Source: Cladorrhinum sp. PSN259
Taxonomy: Eukaryota > Ascomycota > Sordariomycetes > Sordariales > Podosporaceae
DNA length: 64,000 nucleotides
Assembly: GCA_033725935.1 (NCBI GenBank)
Contig: MU867074.1
Span: 310,001-374,000 of the forward strand
Direction of reading: 5' to 3'
Positions within the stretch are counted from its first letter, which is position 1; every line of letters begins with the position of its first letter. Under the pieces are notes generated by a model. It did not search any database and was not told the origin of the DNA. It worked only from the letters and a program-made list of their open reading frames with translations. A program made the position numbers and the translations under genes. Shown here one piece after another: positions 33,100 through 44,179 of this stretch.

Positions 33100-34226
33100 A
33101 GCACTCCTGACGAGCGAGTTTTGAAGGGTTGGAAGGATTCTTTGGGGGAAAGGTGGTGAAGGTAGGTGAAACTCTTGTGGGAGAAAGTTTGGTAGACTGT
33201 TAAAAGGAGGCTGAAGGTCCTTTTTGGATGAGGGAAGGTTTTCTTGGTATTGTTGAAGCAGGTTGCCGTTCATGATGATACCTTAGTATTGATATACCTG
33301 GTGTGCTCCAGTCGTTTAGTGGGGATATAAACAGCCCTTCCTTGGGTTGTTGGGTATGATAAATTCATGGAGACATACATTTGTCAAAGAATAGTGGAAG
33401 AAGCCTACTGCCATGGCTAGTACAGGGTGTCAGCCTAAGTTGGGGGCTGTGCCTTGCATGTACGGTTGCAAGGCGGCACGCTCAGCGTTCAAAACTGCCC
33501 ATCAGGATCGCACGCAATTTCGAAGTCAAGGAGATCCGGGCGGAAATTTTGCCCGGCTTACTTCTCGTATGTGTTTTATCTTTGGTTAGTCGTTGGAGTT
33601 TGCGGTCGACCCAGATTGCGGTTTTTAATCACCACCCCTCGTGGCCACCCAGCACTATACTACAACTCGCACAACAGTTACTATTTGTCAAATCACTATT
33701 GATCCGCTGTAATAATCGCTCCTATAACCAAGATACTAAGATGGAGTGCTCACATGCATTATCTCTTCTGGGTCATATGGCCTCTCTTTCTCTGCGCTTG
33801 AAGTGTGTGGTATGGTGTGGCAATCTAATAAAGGTCGGGTGGTGGACGGGCAGGCTGCCTTCGGGTTACACAGCCTACCTGACCACCTAACTGCAGCTTT
33901 TATTCACGCTATTGTATCTCAGGTATAAGAGCCCTGGCAGCCATCAAGCCCGCAACGGCACAGAACGTTCAGCTAACTGACTTTTGGTGGTTCAAGTAAA
34001 CCGTTACCGAAGCTCACGGGAGGGGTTTTATCTGCCTACCAAAGGTTTGTTTCAGAGGGGAGCACAGGTGTGATATATGCCCTGTCATATCCTGGCCACT
34101 TTTTATATACTAAGCAGTTTGCTTTCTCGGGGTTTTTTTTTTTTTTTTTTTTTTTTTTTTGAAGCACGTTTATCTTCTCTTTATCTTGATTGGTCTTCAC
34201 ACGCCATCCCCGACCTTTTACCTGCC
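33100..34226. other. Intergenic region with a poly(T) tract
   Basis: About 1.1 kb. A 28-nt run of T lies at 34133-34160, about 67 bases upstream of the next start codon. A plus-strand ORF (33381-33890) has no recognisable features. Nothing else was seen. Confidence 0.5.
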
Positions 34227-35108
34227 ATGGATTTACAGCACTCAAACCGACCACTTAACTCCCATAATTTACGGGAGGGTGCTAATGGAAACAGTAGAAT
34301 GATGGAGCGGAGAGCAATCGACCAACCACCCAAGATGAGCACGAGAGCCGGGCCGGTGATGGAGTGGTGGATAGCGGAGCAGTTTGAGTGTTCTGGTTTT
34401 CAGGAAGAGGAGGACACCCCTCCGAGCGAACCGGAAGTTGATCCTTGGGAATTCACAGTGATCATTGAGGATTATGGGAGAGAAGAGCAGTTGGAGCGCC
34501 GGGCGGATGCTGAGGAGTCAGTTAAGGGTGATCCAGATTTGGTGTCACCTTTGACGCCCGATGAGGAAAGTGCTGGTTTTTATGGACGAGCGAGGGAGGC
34601 CTATGAGAGCGAAAGTATGCAGAGACACGTGATGGCATATGGAGATTCAGGAGCCAGTGGACATACAGTCCCTCAAGTCGTCTTATCTGAACCAGCAGAC
34701 AACGGAAATAAAAGCATGCCGAACTCTTGGTCGGGAAAACGAAGCCGAAGCGTATCAATATCCAGCCAACGATCGTTCAAGTCCTGCACCGAGCAGCTTG
34801 TAGCGCTTTCTCTTCAAGGATCCCTCATGACTTCGCGGCTCAGTCCTGCTTCACCGGAATTTTCGTCACGAAGTCATCCTTCAGTATCTGAGTCCTCAAT
34901 GACGAAGAGTGTCTCGCCTCGGGAGTTTGAAGATGGCCTCATTCCAGTCTCTGCCGCGAACGGAGGCTTTTGTGAAGGAGCTGAAGAAGATAATGACCTC
35001 GCCCTAGGGAATTTCAAAAGACCAAGGTTTTGGACGAGGCTAACGGGGAGCAAAGATGATGGCTTGGGTAAACCAAAGGGAAAGAGAGTGAAGCCAAGTT
35101 ACTATTGA
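34227..35108 (+). CDS. Hypothetical Ser/Glu-rich protein
   Basis: A single-exon ORF of 293 residues from ATG 34227. The sequence is hydrophilic, rich in Ser, Glu and Arg, with an N-terminal segment RAGPVMEWWIAEQFECSGF, an acidic middle and a basic C-terminus ending in KGKRVKPSYY. No signal peptide, membrane segment or known domain is visible; it is probably largely disordered and may be nuclear. The frame is also open for 50 codons upstream through a poly(T)-derived Phe run, which is not a credible N-terminus. Length and composition support a real gene, but function is unknown. Confidence 0.6.
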   Translation: MDLQHSNRPLNSHNLREGANGNSRMMERRAIDQPPKMSTRAGPVMEWWIAEQFECSGFQEEEDTPPSEPEVDPWEFTVIIEDYGREEQLERRADAEESVKGDPDLVSPLTPDEESAGFYGRAREAYESESMQRHVMAYGDSGASGHTVPQVVLSEPADNGNKSMPNSWSGKRSRSVSISSQRSFKSCTEQLVALSLQGSLMTSRLSPASPEFSSRSHPSVSESSMTKSVSPREFEDGLIPVSAANGGFCEGAEEDNDLALGNFKRPRFWTRLTGSKDDGLGKPKGKRVKPSYY

Positions 35109-35658
35109 TTGAGAACCAATGAGAGGTGGGATGATACAGGACGATGTACTCGCGTATTGCATACGGTAATTACGGATATGGAACGGTCCGTCACATGCTC
35201 AATCTCCCATTCAATGTCGGCTCCATCGGATGACGTCTAATGGGGATGGGGTGATAAAAGCCCCACCTTCCCCCACACCAGTCCTCACCAGTGACAATGA
35301 CCTTTGCGTGGAAGATGCTTGGTTCGATTTGGGGAAGAAACGCTTGGCTTTTCCTTATTTCCGGGATGGTTCTAGATCTCTATTCGTTCTGCCGTGGCTT
35401 GCATCGCCTGACTTTTAGCAATTCCATCTTCTTGGTTTCTTTCCCAACGGCTGATGGTCCATCTGGTTCATGAATCTCTAAATAAGATAAGATTCCTTCG
35501 GTACCCAAACTGTCGGTCTGGTAAGCTGTGGAGCTTTCTCTTAACCGAAGTCGGAAAAGACATTGCATTCATTCAATTTTGGATACTTTTGACTGGATTC
35601 GCCACTCTTTCTTTTCCCCGGAAGAACATTTCCAAACATACCACATTCTTCATTCAAA
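35109..35658. other. Promoter region of the cytochrome b2-type gene
   Basis: About 550 bases, with short overlapping ORFs only. The pyrimidine-rich segment 35560-35650 directly precedes the next start codon. No specific site was identified. Confidence 0.5.
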
Positions 35659-37267
35659 ATGGCGCCGTTGACGGGTGTTGAGGTCGCGAAGCATAACAAT
35701 GCTAAGGACTGCTGGGTCATTGTTCATGTATGGTTGTCCCCGTTGAACCGTACCATGTAAACAAAATAGAAACTGACTCGATCAACCTTTTAGGGGAGAG
35801 CATACAATGTGACTGAATTCCTCCCAGAACACCCTGGTGGGCAAAAGATCATCATCAAATACGCTGTGAGTCTACATAGAATTTGGCGATCTAGTTGCAG
35901 AGAATGGACTGACAATCCTCCAGGGAAAAGATGCCACCGAGGAATTCGACCCTATCCACCCACCAGATACCCTGGAGAAATATCTACCCAAGGACAAGCA
36001 CATGGGGCCTGTCGACATGACTACGGTCGTGAAGGAGAAGTCTGAAGTGTTGCCTGAGGAAGAGGAGAGGTTAAAGCGCATCCAGGAGATGCCCCTTCTT
36101 GAGCAGTGCTTCAACCTTATGGATTTTGAGGCTGTTGCCCGCCGCGTTATGAAGAAGACCGCCTGGGGTTACTACTCGAGCGCCGCCGATGACGAAATTA
36201 CGCTCCGTGAGAACCACTCGGCATTCCACCGAATCTGGTTCCGCCCACGCATCCTCGTCAACGTCGAGAACGTCGACTTCTCCACCACCATGCTTGGGAC
36301 CAAAGTCTCGATCCCCTTTTACGTAACGGCGACCGCTCTGGGCAAGCTTGGTAATGTTGAAGGTGAGGTTGTGCTCACTCGCGCGGCAGCAAAACACAAT
36401 GTGATCCAAATGATCCCGACCCTCGCTTCCTGCGCCTTTGACGAGATCGTCGATGCCGCCGCCGGAGATCAGGTTCAATGGCTCCAGCTTTACGTCAACA
36501 AGGACCGCGCCATCACACAGCGCATTGTAGAGCACGCCGAGAAGCGCGGCTGCAAGGGGTTGTTCATTACTGTTGACGCTCCCCAGCTTGGCCGAAGAGA
36601 AAAGGACATGCGCCTCAAGTTTACAGATGAGGGCAGTAACGTACAGGCTGGGCAGTCGACCGACAACAGCCAGGGCGCCGCCCGTGCTATCAGCAGCTTC
36701 ATTGACCCTGCTCTCAGCTGGGATGATATTCCTTGGTTCAAGTCAATCACGAAGATGCCCATCGTTCTCAAGGGCGTTCAGCGTGTGGAGGATGTCATCA
36801 AGGCTGTTGAGGTTGGTGTTCAGGGTGTCGTTCTTTCCAACCATGGTGGCCGCCAGCTCGACTTCGCTCGGTCTGCCATTGAGGTTCTGGCTGAGACGAT
36901 GCCTGTTCTGAAGGAGATGGGCCTCGAAAACAAGATTGAGGTCTACGTTGACGGTGGAGTCCGCCGCGGCACCGATATCATCAAAGCTCTCTGCTTGGGT
37001 GCCAAGGGTGTCGGTATTGGCCGCCCCTTCCTGTACGCCATGAGCGCGTATGGGCAAGATGGCGTTGAGCGGGCCATGCAACTCCTCAAAGATGAGATGG
37101 AGATGAACATGAGACTGATTGGCGCGACCAAGATTGAGGAGTTGAACCCTAGCTTGGTAGATGCCAGGAGTCTGTTCAATCACGGGACGACGCCTGTGGA
37201 TAACTTGGCGAACGCTATTTATGACCCCTTGATCAATCCGGCACAGAGAGAAAAAGCAAAGCTGTAA
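35659..37267 (+). CDS. CYB2: Cytochrome b5-FMN alpha-hydroxyacid dehydrogenase (L-lactate dehydrogenase, cytochrome b2 type)
   Basis: Three exons (35659-35727, 35794-35865, 35924-37267) give 494 residues. An N-terminal cytochrome b5 domain carries both haem ligands (His36 of EHPGG and His59 of DPIHP). The FMN-dependent alpha-hydroxyacid dehydrogenase domain follows, with GYYSSAADDE, LQLYV, TVDAPQLGRRE, the Lys of PIVLKGVQ, and the active-site His/Arg in SNHGGRQLDF, then DGGVRRGTDIIKA for phosphate binding. This is the yeast flavocytochrome b2 architecture, which oxidises L-lactate to pyruvate and passes electrons to cytochrome c. Unlike the yeast enzyme, there is no presequence: the b5 domain begins within ten residues of the Met. 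So location and electron acceptor may differ. Confidence 0.9.
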
Positions 37268-38613
37268 GATTGGGTTAATAGAGGGAGGGGGTTATTTGAT
37301 GTCTGGGTCTGCTAATAATACATAGCGTGCGGGAGGTTTGGTTGTTCGGTTATAACGCTTTCTGGACAGTCGGCATAGTAGTACAAATATTATAGGGTAT
37401 CATGAGAGCATGATACATAAGAATACATGGTGTATCTACCATTGGTCACTCACGGAGACTGCCATTCTTTGCATCCATAATCTTCAGGATATCCAACATA
37501 GGGGTTTGCACATGAATGTCTGTATTTCGGTAAGAATACAACGTTAGACGTTCTGTCTTGTGCTGCCCGCCGAAAGGAAGCGTACCGCTACACCATTGTA
37601 CCAGTGCTGTTTGGGATCGAACCAAATACGGTACACGACCAGGCTTTCGTCACGCCGTTGCTAGAACGGGCTCAACAGCTGCGTAATCAGTTGAGCCGTT
37701 TACCTTACTTAATGTCCGTTAAAATTGGGCAAAGCCTTTCTCAAAGCCCGGGGAATGATTAAGGTAAGGTACAAAGCCATTGATACACTCGGCCGTGAAC
37801 CACGGCAACCAGCACGAGGATGAGGAGCGTGATGTATTTCTGCTGTACTGGTATCCCTTCACCTTTTCAGCTGGCCCCCCATGGCATGACGTCAAGGCCC
37901 ACACCCCTCGTCTCAGTCACAGGCAACCCAAACACAGAAATCCCATTCTTTTCTGATACGGATAGTAGCGCACAATTGCCTGCCGGCCAGGCTTGGAAAG
38001 GTTACCGACGGTAGCACCTGCCCCCGGACGCCTGACCCCCGATTGCCCCCCTCCCTCTTTCCCCGCGCGAACCCTGGGAACCCAAGTTGCCTTGCGTCGC
38101 AGGCTTCAAACTCCGGTCTTCAGCTCAGAAAGGGTCCCAAGCTGCAGCAAAGAAAGCATCTTCATGCATCCATTTTTCACTGGCTCGATTCCACTGCACA
38201 TTCCCGCGCACAGCCCTACGGGACGACCAACCGGGGAACCCAAACGGCAAACCAAACGCTCTTTTGCAGGGCCGCCTATCGAAGGAATACCTTACCTTAC
38301 CCGCCGCCGCCGCTGGATGCAACATCGACCCCCAAAATAAATAACACAGTCGCAACAGCCTCGTCGGTCGCAAACATTAATAAACCATCACGAACACAGT
38401 CACCCACCAAGGAACCTCGGGTCAGAGTTCAAGCCGGGACCGCTCTATGCCTGGGGATCATAACAAGGAGAACGGGAAAAAGAAACACAAACGTGGTTTG
38501 TGTATCTGTCCCGCATCTGTGTAAACAAAAAGTCCACCGCCCTCTTTATCCCAAAATACATATCCCACAAAAACACACAAACCGCCAAAGCCATACAACC
38601 CAGACTCCGAAAA
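37268..38613. other. Intergenic region with a short bulged hairpin
   Basis: About 1.35 kb. An inverted repeat lies at 37665-37676/37690-37700 (CTCAAC arms extended by AACGG with one bulged G, 13-nt loop). The last 600 bases are C-rich and lead into the Rab gene. A long plus-strand ORF starting at 38043 has no ATG and overlaps that gene in another frame. Confidence 0.5.
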
Positions 38614-39699
38614 ATGTCGTCGACACTCGAAGCCAAAATCGTCATCTTGGGCTCTCAGGGAGTGGGCAAGACCTCACTAGTCATGCGCTACTGCAAGGGC
38701 GCCTTCGACCCCTCTCAAGTAACATCCACAGTTGGCGCCTCTTTCATGACGAAACGAGTAGTCGATACAGATACAGACACGCTCGTTCGTTTACAGATTT
38801 GGGATACCGGTACGCTTCCCCCCTCCCTCTTTTTCTCACCTTACTAACCGCACATCCGCTGCCCAGCCGGACAAGAACGATTTCGCTCCATTTCACGCCT
38901 CTACTACCGCGGCGCAAATGCCTGCATCCTCTGCTACTCAATAACCGACGCCCAGTCATTTGCCGAGATGGGCATATGGCTCACCGAGCTTCGCCGAAAC
39001 CTCCCCTCGGATATTGTTCTACACGTAGTAGGTACGAAAGCCGACATTGTCGCTCGCGAACCGTCAAAACGAGAAGTACCATTCGAGAGATGTATCGCAT
39101 ATGTCGCAGAAAATCTGGCGCCGGGGAGAGGAAGTACACCACCACCTACAGCTTCGCTTGTCGGTTCATCGGCGGATAATAAACCACCAACATCGAGCGG
39201 GATATTCTCTTCGGCTTCGGCGATCAAAGGGGGATTAGAGTCAGTCGAACCGAAGAGCCCATCCAGCAAGAGGAGTTCGGGGTTCTGGGGCCAGGAAGTT
39301 GGATGGGATGCTTGCCATGAGATTTCAGCCGAGAACGGGGAAGGGGTGGAGGAGGTTTTCAGGGTCGTGACGAGGAAGTTGGTGGAGCAGAATAGGAAGA
39401 TGCAGGCTGCTCTGTTGGCTGCAACCGGATATACGCCTGGGGAGGGTGGAATGACTCCATTTCCAAGTGCGTATGGCGGAGGCGAAATGCCCGGAGGAGG
39501 AGAGGGCTATTTTGATGGTGTGAATCCGAGGGGAGGAGGAAGTTTTAGGGTCGGGAGGGATCGAAGGAGTTGGATTTTTAGTCCTCCCTTTTCGTCACCT
39601 GCTTTGGGCGGAGACGAAGCTGGTGGCTATCGTGGCGAGCGGTGGAATCAACAAGGAGATGGGAATGGCCCTAATGGGAAGAGGGGCCGGTGTTGCTGA
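38614..39699 (+). CDS. Divergent Rab-family small GTPase with a C-terminal insertion
   Basis: Two exons (38614-38809, 38867-39699) give 342 residues, against about 200-220 for a normal Rab. The P-loop GSQGVGKTS is at residues 13-21, switch II DTAGQERFRS near 65, and the base-recognition motif is TKAD instead of NKxD. A Ser/Pro-rich insertion of about 60 residues then precedes the G5-like region ISAEN. The Gly-rich tail ends in a CC prenylation site (GRCC), so the protein is expected on membranes of the vesicle-trafficking system. RabF-like features (YYRGA, DTAGQERF) are present. I cannot name the subfamily; Rab24/Ypt-like divergent Rabs are possible. The GT-AG intron splits the DTAGQ motif. 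Confidence 0.85.
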
Positions 39700-40896
39700 T
39701 GAGAATGGTGTGAGAATGAGAAAAGGGGCGGGGAAGCAGTGAAGGTTAGATGGTAACGATACCCCTATGATGGGAATTTGGTTATCTCACTTCCCACACA
39801 GAATGCTGAGAAAGAGAGAAAACCATGGTTCCGTCATTTTCTAATTTCTTCTTTACTCTTATCTCGTGAAAGGATGGGTGGTTTTTCGATTTGAGGTCGA
39901 TGGGTAAGGAAGGCATTGCATATGAGCAAACTTTTGCATGATGGAGGAAGGCGTTTTTCCTTACCCTCTTCTGTCTCCTCATGCAGTGGACTGTTTCTCC
40001 TTGTTGTCATGAATTTGGCTTCGGCATCGTGTTTGAGTTGTTTCTGTTATGTGGGATGTGGTCTTTTTTGTCGAGCTTCGTCGCTTTTTTTCGAGGTTCT
40101 TGTCTGGCAAGCATACGGTGGTGGGCTGGTTCTTCATTTTTTACTATGAACCGTGGGATTAATAACACGGAAAGGAGCAGGTTTTAGGAATCAGGGTCAA
40201 ATCGGTAATTGGGGATGCAAGGAAGGAAAGGAAATGAAAGGAAAGAGGGTCATATAATCCCTCACAGTTACAACGGAACCACATGGCGACGGCTGGATCG
40301 TCGTTTTTTTGTCTCTCCTCTCTTGATTTCTCATACCTACAAATAGCGAATGGCATCTGGTTTGGTCTCTCTTCTTGCATATCGAGGACATTTCATATGC
40401 GTGTCAGGGCACCAAGAGGTCTTGCGGCCCAACGACGGCATGCCATGTGTGTATGCTATGCGATGCAAGGTGATGTGATGAAGTATGTCAGGGGAAAGGG
40501 TGGTAGCACAGAGGGTGTAAGTCATATTTCGGACTCTTGTGCCGATTGGACCAGGCTATAGGAGAGAAAAGAATGGGATTGGATCTTGTTTATTTTATGG
40601 TAGGAGAGGAAAACAGGGCATGTGTGGGAAACTGGCACACCGCAACCAAGTACACGAAGAGGGTGCGTAGCTTGGCTAGACCTTTGTGTATGGGAGCGGT
40701 GTAGATTAGTAGTTCTGCAAGTTTGAAGATATATTTCTTCGCCTGAATTTGTAAAGGGTGAGGTTTAAATGATGTTTGAGCATCACTACTAGTGGAGAAA
40801 ACACATGAAAAGATTGGAGAGGAAAAAGAGAAATGTGGGGACAAAAGGAAGAAGCAGAGATGGATAGGATGGAGAGGAAAATCCCGCAAAAATGGA
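39700..40896. other. Intergenic region between Rab gene and tRNA
   Basis: About 1.2 kb, T-rich and G-rich by turns, with only short ORFs. The left part should be the Rab 3' untranslated region. Nothing else was seen. Confidence 0.5.
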
Positions 40897-40997
40897 TGCC
40901 CAATAACAGGATTGAACTGTTGACCTTCGCATTACCAAATATGACATCTAACGATATGATATTAGTACGACGCTCTAACCAGCTGAGCTAATCGGGC
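40897..40997 (-). tRNA. tRNA-Ile (anticodon AAT) with a 27-nt intron
   Basis: On the minus strand the acceptor stem GCCCGAT pairs with ATTGGGC. The D arm GCTC/GAGC, anticodon stem TCGTA/TGCGA and T arm AACAG/CTGTT are all complete. The anticodon loop is CT-AAT-A, then a 27-nt intron inserted one base 3' of the anticodon, then A. The mature RNA is about 74 nt. The discriminator base is A, and CCA is not encoded. Confidence 0.93.
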
Positions 40998-41491
40998 TTG
41001 TGCTGTTTGATATGTTTTCAAGTTGAACTGCACGATTGTGTAGGCGATGGGGTCGAGTGTTCGAAGTGCCTAGCAGGTTTGTTGATGCGAGAATAGTGCC
41101 GGTTGATATCTCCTTGCTTTCTTCTGAAAACCACATTCTGGGCATCAATAGGCATGATCGGATTTGTAGAACGCCCTGGATGTTTTCGCACTGACTGATT
41201 GTGGTGTCGAAAATTCAGAGGCTTGCAGATGCAGGTCCCAACGGGGGTAACAATAATGGACATCCTTGTTCCATCCGGTATTTTAGCTTGTCCCACTTCT
41301 TATTTTCGCTCCTTTTGACCAATGAGAACAAACTGTTTCAACAGAAGTAGCCAAAAATCCCCGGCCCAAAATGATTTCTCGTTCTTTTTAACCCCACGGT
41401 ACACCGTACAAGCATTTTTAAATTTCTCACTGAGAAAGAAGTAAAGTTCATTTTTGTAACATAATTTCCTACTCAGTCTTTATCCAGGGCG
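40998..41491. other. Intergenic region between tRNA and C2H2-like gene
   Basis: About 500 bases, AT-rich from 41290 to 41470. It holds the upstream flank of the tRNA and the promoter of the next gene. No specific element was identified. Confidence 0.5.
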
Positions 41492-43157
41492 ATGTCCTGG
41501 TCTGGCTCAGGGCTGGAGCCTTTGCCTATGCGGGGTGATACTTCAGTGGGCGTCGGCACGACCACCCATCAAGATTCCCAAGCAACAGTAGTAGGTTCTT
41601 CTTCGTATACCCGACTTGACCAAGAAGGCTCGCCAAACGCGTCTTATGAAGAAGGCGACTCTCGCTCTTTTAAGCGGAGGCGAATTGACGACAGCAACGT
41701 CGAGGAAGACGGCGAAGAGGAAGAGGAAGAAGAGGACGACAACGACGAAGCGGAGGACGCTCAAATGGAAAACGGAATTGATGGCGCTGTTGTGCACGCG
41801 CCACTCCCACCAGCACCAGCGGCTTCTGTTGTCACAATTGATCCAAACGATCCCCGAATTCCTCATTTCAAACCTGGACTACCCGACCCGGATGACAAGG
41901 GTGAAAATGACTGTTTTTTTGACGACTGTTTAACTCGAGCTGGTGGAAATCAGTACTTTGTGTAAGTCGCTATAATTTTGTGTTAATTTTTTTTCATCCC
42001 GTCTTACTTTATGCTCTCTTTTTTTTGGGCATTGCGCCCCTATTTTATTCTTATCCACAGATTCTTACCTGTGCCCTTTTACCAGAAAACACTTGATCGA
42101 CAAGCACTGCCTCATCAGGGGAGACCAAGGCAGGTCAGAAGGAGGGCGCCGCAAAACACCAAAATATCTTACTCTGTGTCCAACCGACTGGCCATTTACG
42201 CACGGTGCCTCCTCATCGTGCACACACTGCGGCGACATCACCACCCTCCTTAACGTCCAAGGAGACCGCAACCATGAGAGTCCATCAATCTGCTCCTTCT
42301 GCTGGACCTACTTTGAAAACCGCGCCGGCCTCATCACTCACATAAACGAGGGCCCCTGCAAAAGCAATGAAGGCTTCGCTCGGAAATTGACTCTTATACG
42401 GCACATGTTCGTCAGTGGCCTGCGCAACCCCGAAGCATCCCAGATATCTCAGGCATCGGAAGGCCAAAGACAAGCCCACGCCGAAGCGGAGCGAGTCGCT
42501 CGCGCTGAGAAGTATGCGCTAGAACAGCAGCTCCACGAGCAGGCTCAAGTGGAATGGCGCGCTCATACCCAGGCTCAACGTGCTCAGCGACAGCAGAGGA
42601 TACCATCACCCCCTCGGTCTCAAGGTGGACAAGGTGCTGCCGCTTCTGGCCCTGCGTACGCCACCCACCACTTCACCCCAAATGCTACGAACGGTAACAT
42701 AGCACCGCCAACACCCCAACCGCACCACCCGCAGGCAGCTCCAATCGCGGCTATGGGAGCACCCATCCCTGCCACTGCCGATGGACTATTACCTGCATAC
42801 CAACCTCAAGCTCAAGCGGCAATCGATTATGCAGTGCCCTCGGCAACGGTAGAAGCTATGGCTAGGAGTATCGAGCGCCTGTCCGGGATTATTGGTGACT
42901 TGACGGCGGCCAACACGAGGCTATTGCAGGAGGTCCAGCTTAGAGATCAGCAGGTGTCCGGTCGTGATCAGCAGGTCCGTAGTAGGGACGAGCGAATCAT
43001 TGCCTTGTCGGCTGAGAATAAGAAGCTGGTTGCCGAGGTGGCGAGGTTGACTGAGAGGGTAGAGCTGCTAGAGCAGAGTGGCGATGCCATTGGGAGAGGT
43101 GTAGCAGTAGGAGGGGCAGTTGTTGTTGGAGGGGATATGAGTGATGGTGGCGATTGA
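41492..43157 (+). CDS. C2H2-like zinc-finger protein with C-terminal coiled coil
   Basis: Two exons (41492-41961, 42086-43157) give 513 residues. The N-terminus is Ser-rich, with a basic KRRR patch and a long Glu/Asp run. A Cys/His finger (CX4C ... HX4H: CFFDDC then KHLIDKH) is split by the intron. Two more CX2C pairs follow (CTHCG, CSFCW) with nearby His and Cys. The middle is Gln/Ala/Pro-rich. The last 120 residues form a predicted coiled coil with a repeated LRDQQVSGRDQQVRSRDERI pattern. A nearer acceptor (42060) would join out of this frame; the chosen one preserves the finger. It is probably nuclear. No family name is offered. Confidence 0.75.
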
Positions 43158-44179
43158 AAGAGCAATAAGAAGGATTAATGGTTGTCAAGACGTCTGTTTG
43201 ATTTATTGGTGTGCCGCAGACGTAAAGTAGCAGGATGTTCCAGTTGTAGCGTCCAGTTTATGATACCCAACCCAAAACACCATATGTTGCCTACAGATGT
43301 GTGCCTAGCTTATCTTGCAACTTCTATTCTCCTACGAACCATGTTTACCACTAGATCATTAAAAAACTTTCCGCCTGCAAAAGTTCTTTTTCATAATCTT
43401 GCTTCTTGCGTCATGTCCCCTAACAACTCTTATATCTCCATGGGATGATACGACCCAGGTGCTGCTCAGGACCCGTTGATTAACCAGATGCTGGAAATTC
43501 ACCTTTACGAGTGCACCGCAACGAAGAGAGTATAGTCGCCAAAGTCTTAAATCATATCTATGTTTAATTCTTTTCTGTCTTAGCGTAAGGCATTTAAAAT
43601 CTACCGACATAACATCATAAAGAAAATGTAACGAGGAGTTCTCTTGCCCGTTGTCCACCAACCTTGCGGAAGCGACTCTCGAAAGAGTCTGAACAATGGG
43701 CCTTCTGTCTCGTACTAGTCCTAAAGGACATTTAATCTGCCAACGCTCCGTTAAGAACAAGTCCTGGGATAGACATTGCTCCTGCCATCTCAAGTGATAG
43801 CACCGCTGGTGTATGTGCATGTATAGTGTACAAATGTACAGGCAAGGGGATGGGATGGGTTTGGGGATGGGTGATACCCTCTCTGTAGACAAAAGCTTAG
43901 GAAGAGGGAGTGGGAAGTGCTATCACTACTGCACCGCGCCAACCCAAGCAACCGACTGTAACATGTCAATTCGGTATCTGAATGCTCATGTTGGTCTATC
44001 CACACCGCCTTCCCTGCTGTAAGAATCAAAGTGAGAATGCACCGCTGCCCGTTACCAAAACGCCAACGCTTGTCGCCCCGAGCCTTTTCCACGCATTTTG
44101 TGAGGTAAAAGAAACGTCATAGGAGATACCCATGTGTTGCATAAATAAAGGGAAGAAAGGAGATAGATACCTGCAATCA
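43158..44179. other. Convergent intergenic region
   Basis: About 1 kb between two stop codons. A 177-codon minus-strand ORF (43359-43892) starts from TTG and shows no features, so I do not count it. Nothing else was seen. Confidence 0.5.

Noticed and set aside
34133..34226. Poly-Phe N-terminal extension of the hypothetical protein at 34227
   Set aside because: It is a translation of a 28-nt T run in the leader; the ATG at 34227 is the sensible start.
38043..39179. 378-codon plus-strand ORF
   Set aside because: It starts from TTG and runs through the Rab gene in another frame, so it is a shadow of GC-rich coding and leader sequence.
43359..43892. 177-codon minus-strand ORF between the C2H2-like and PRPP synthetase genes
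   Set aside because: It starts from TTG in a convergent 3' region and has no motif or family-like pattern.
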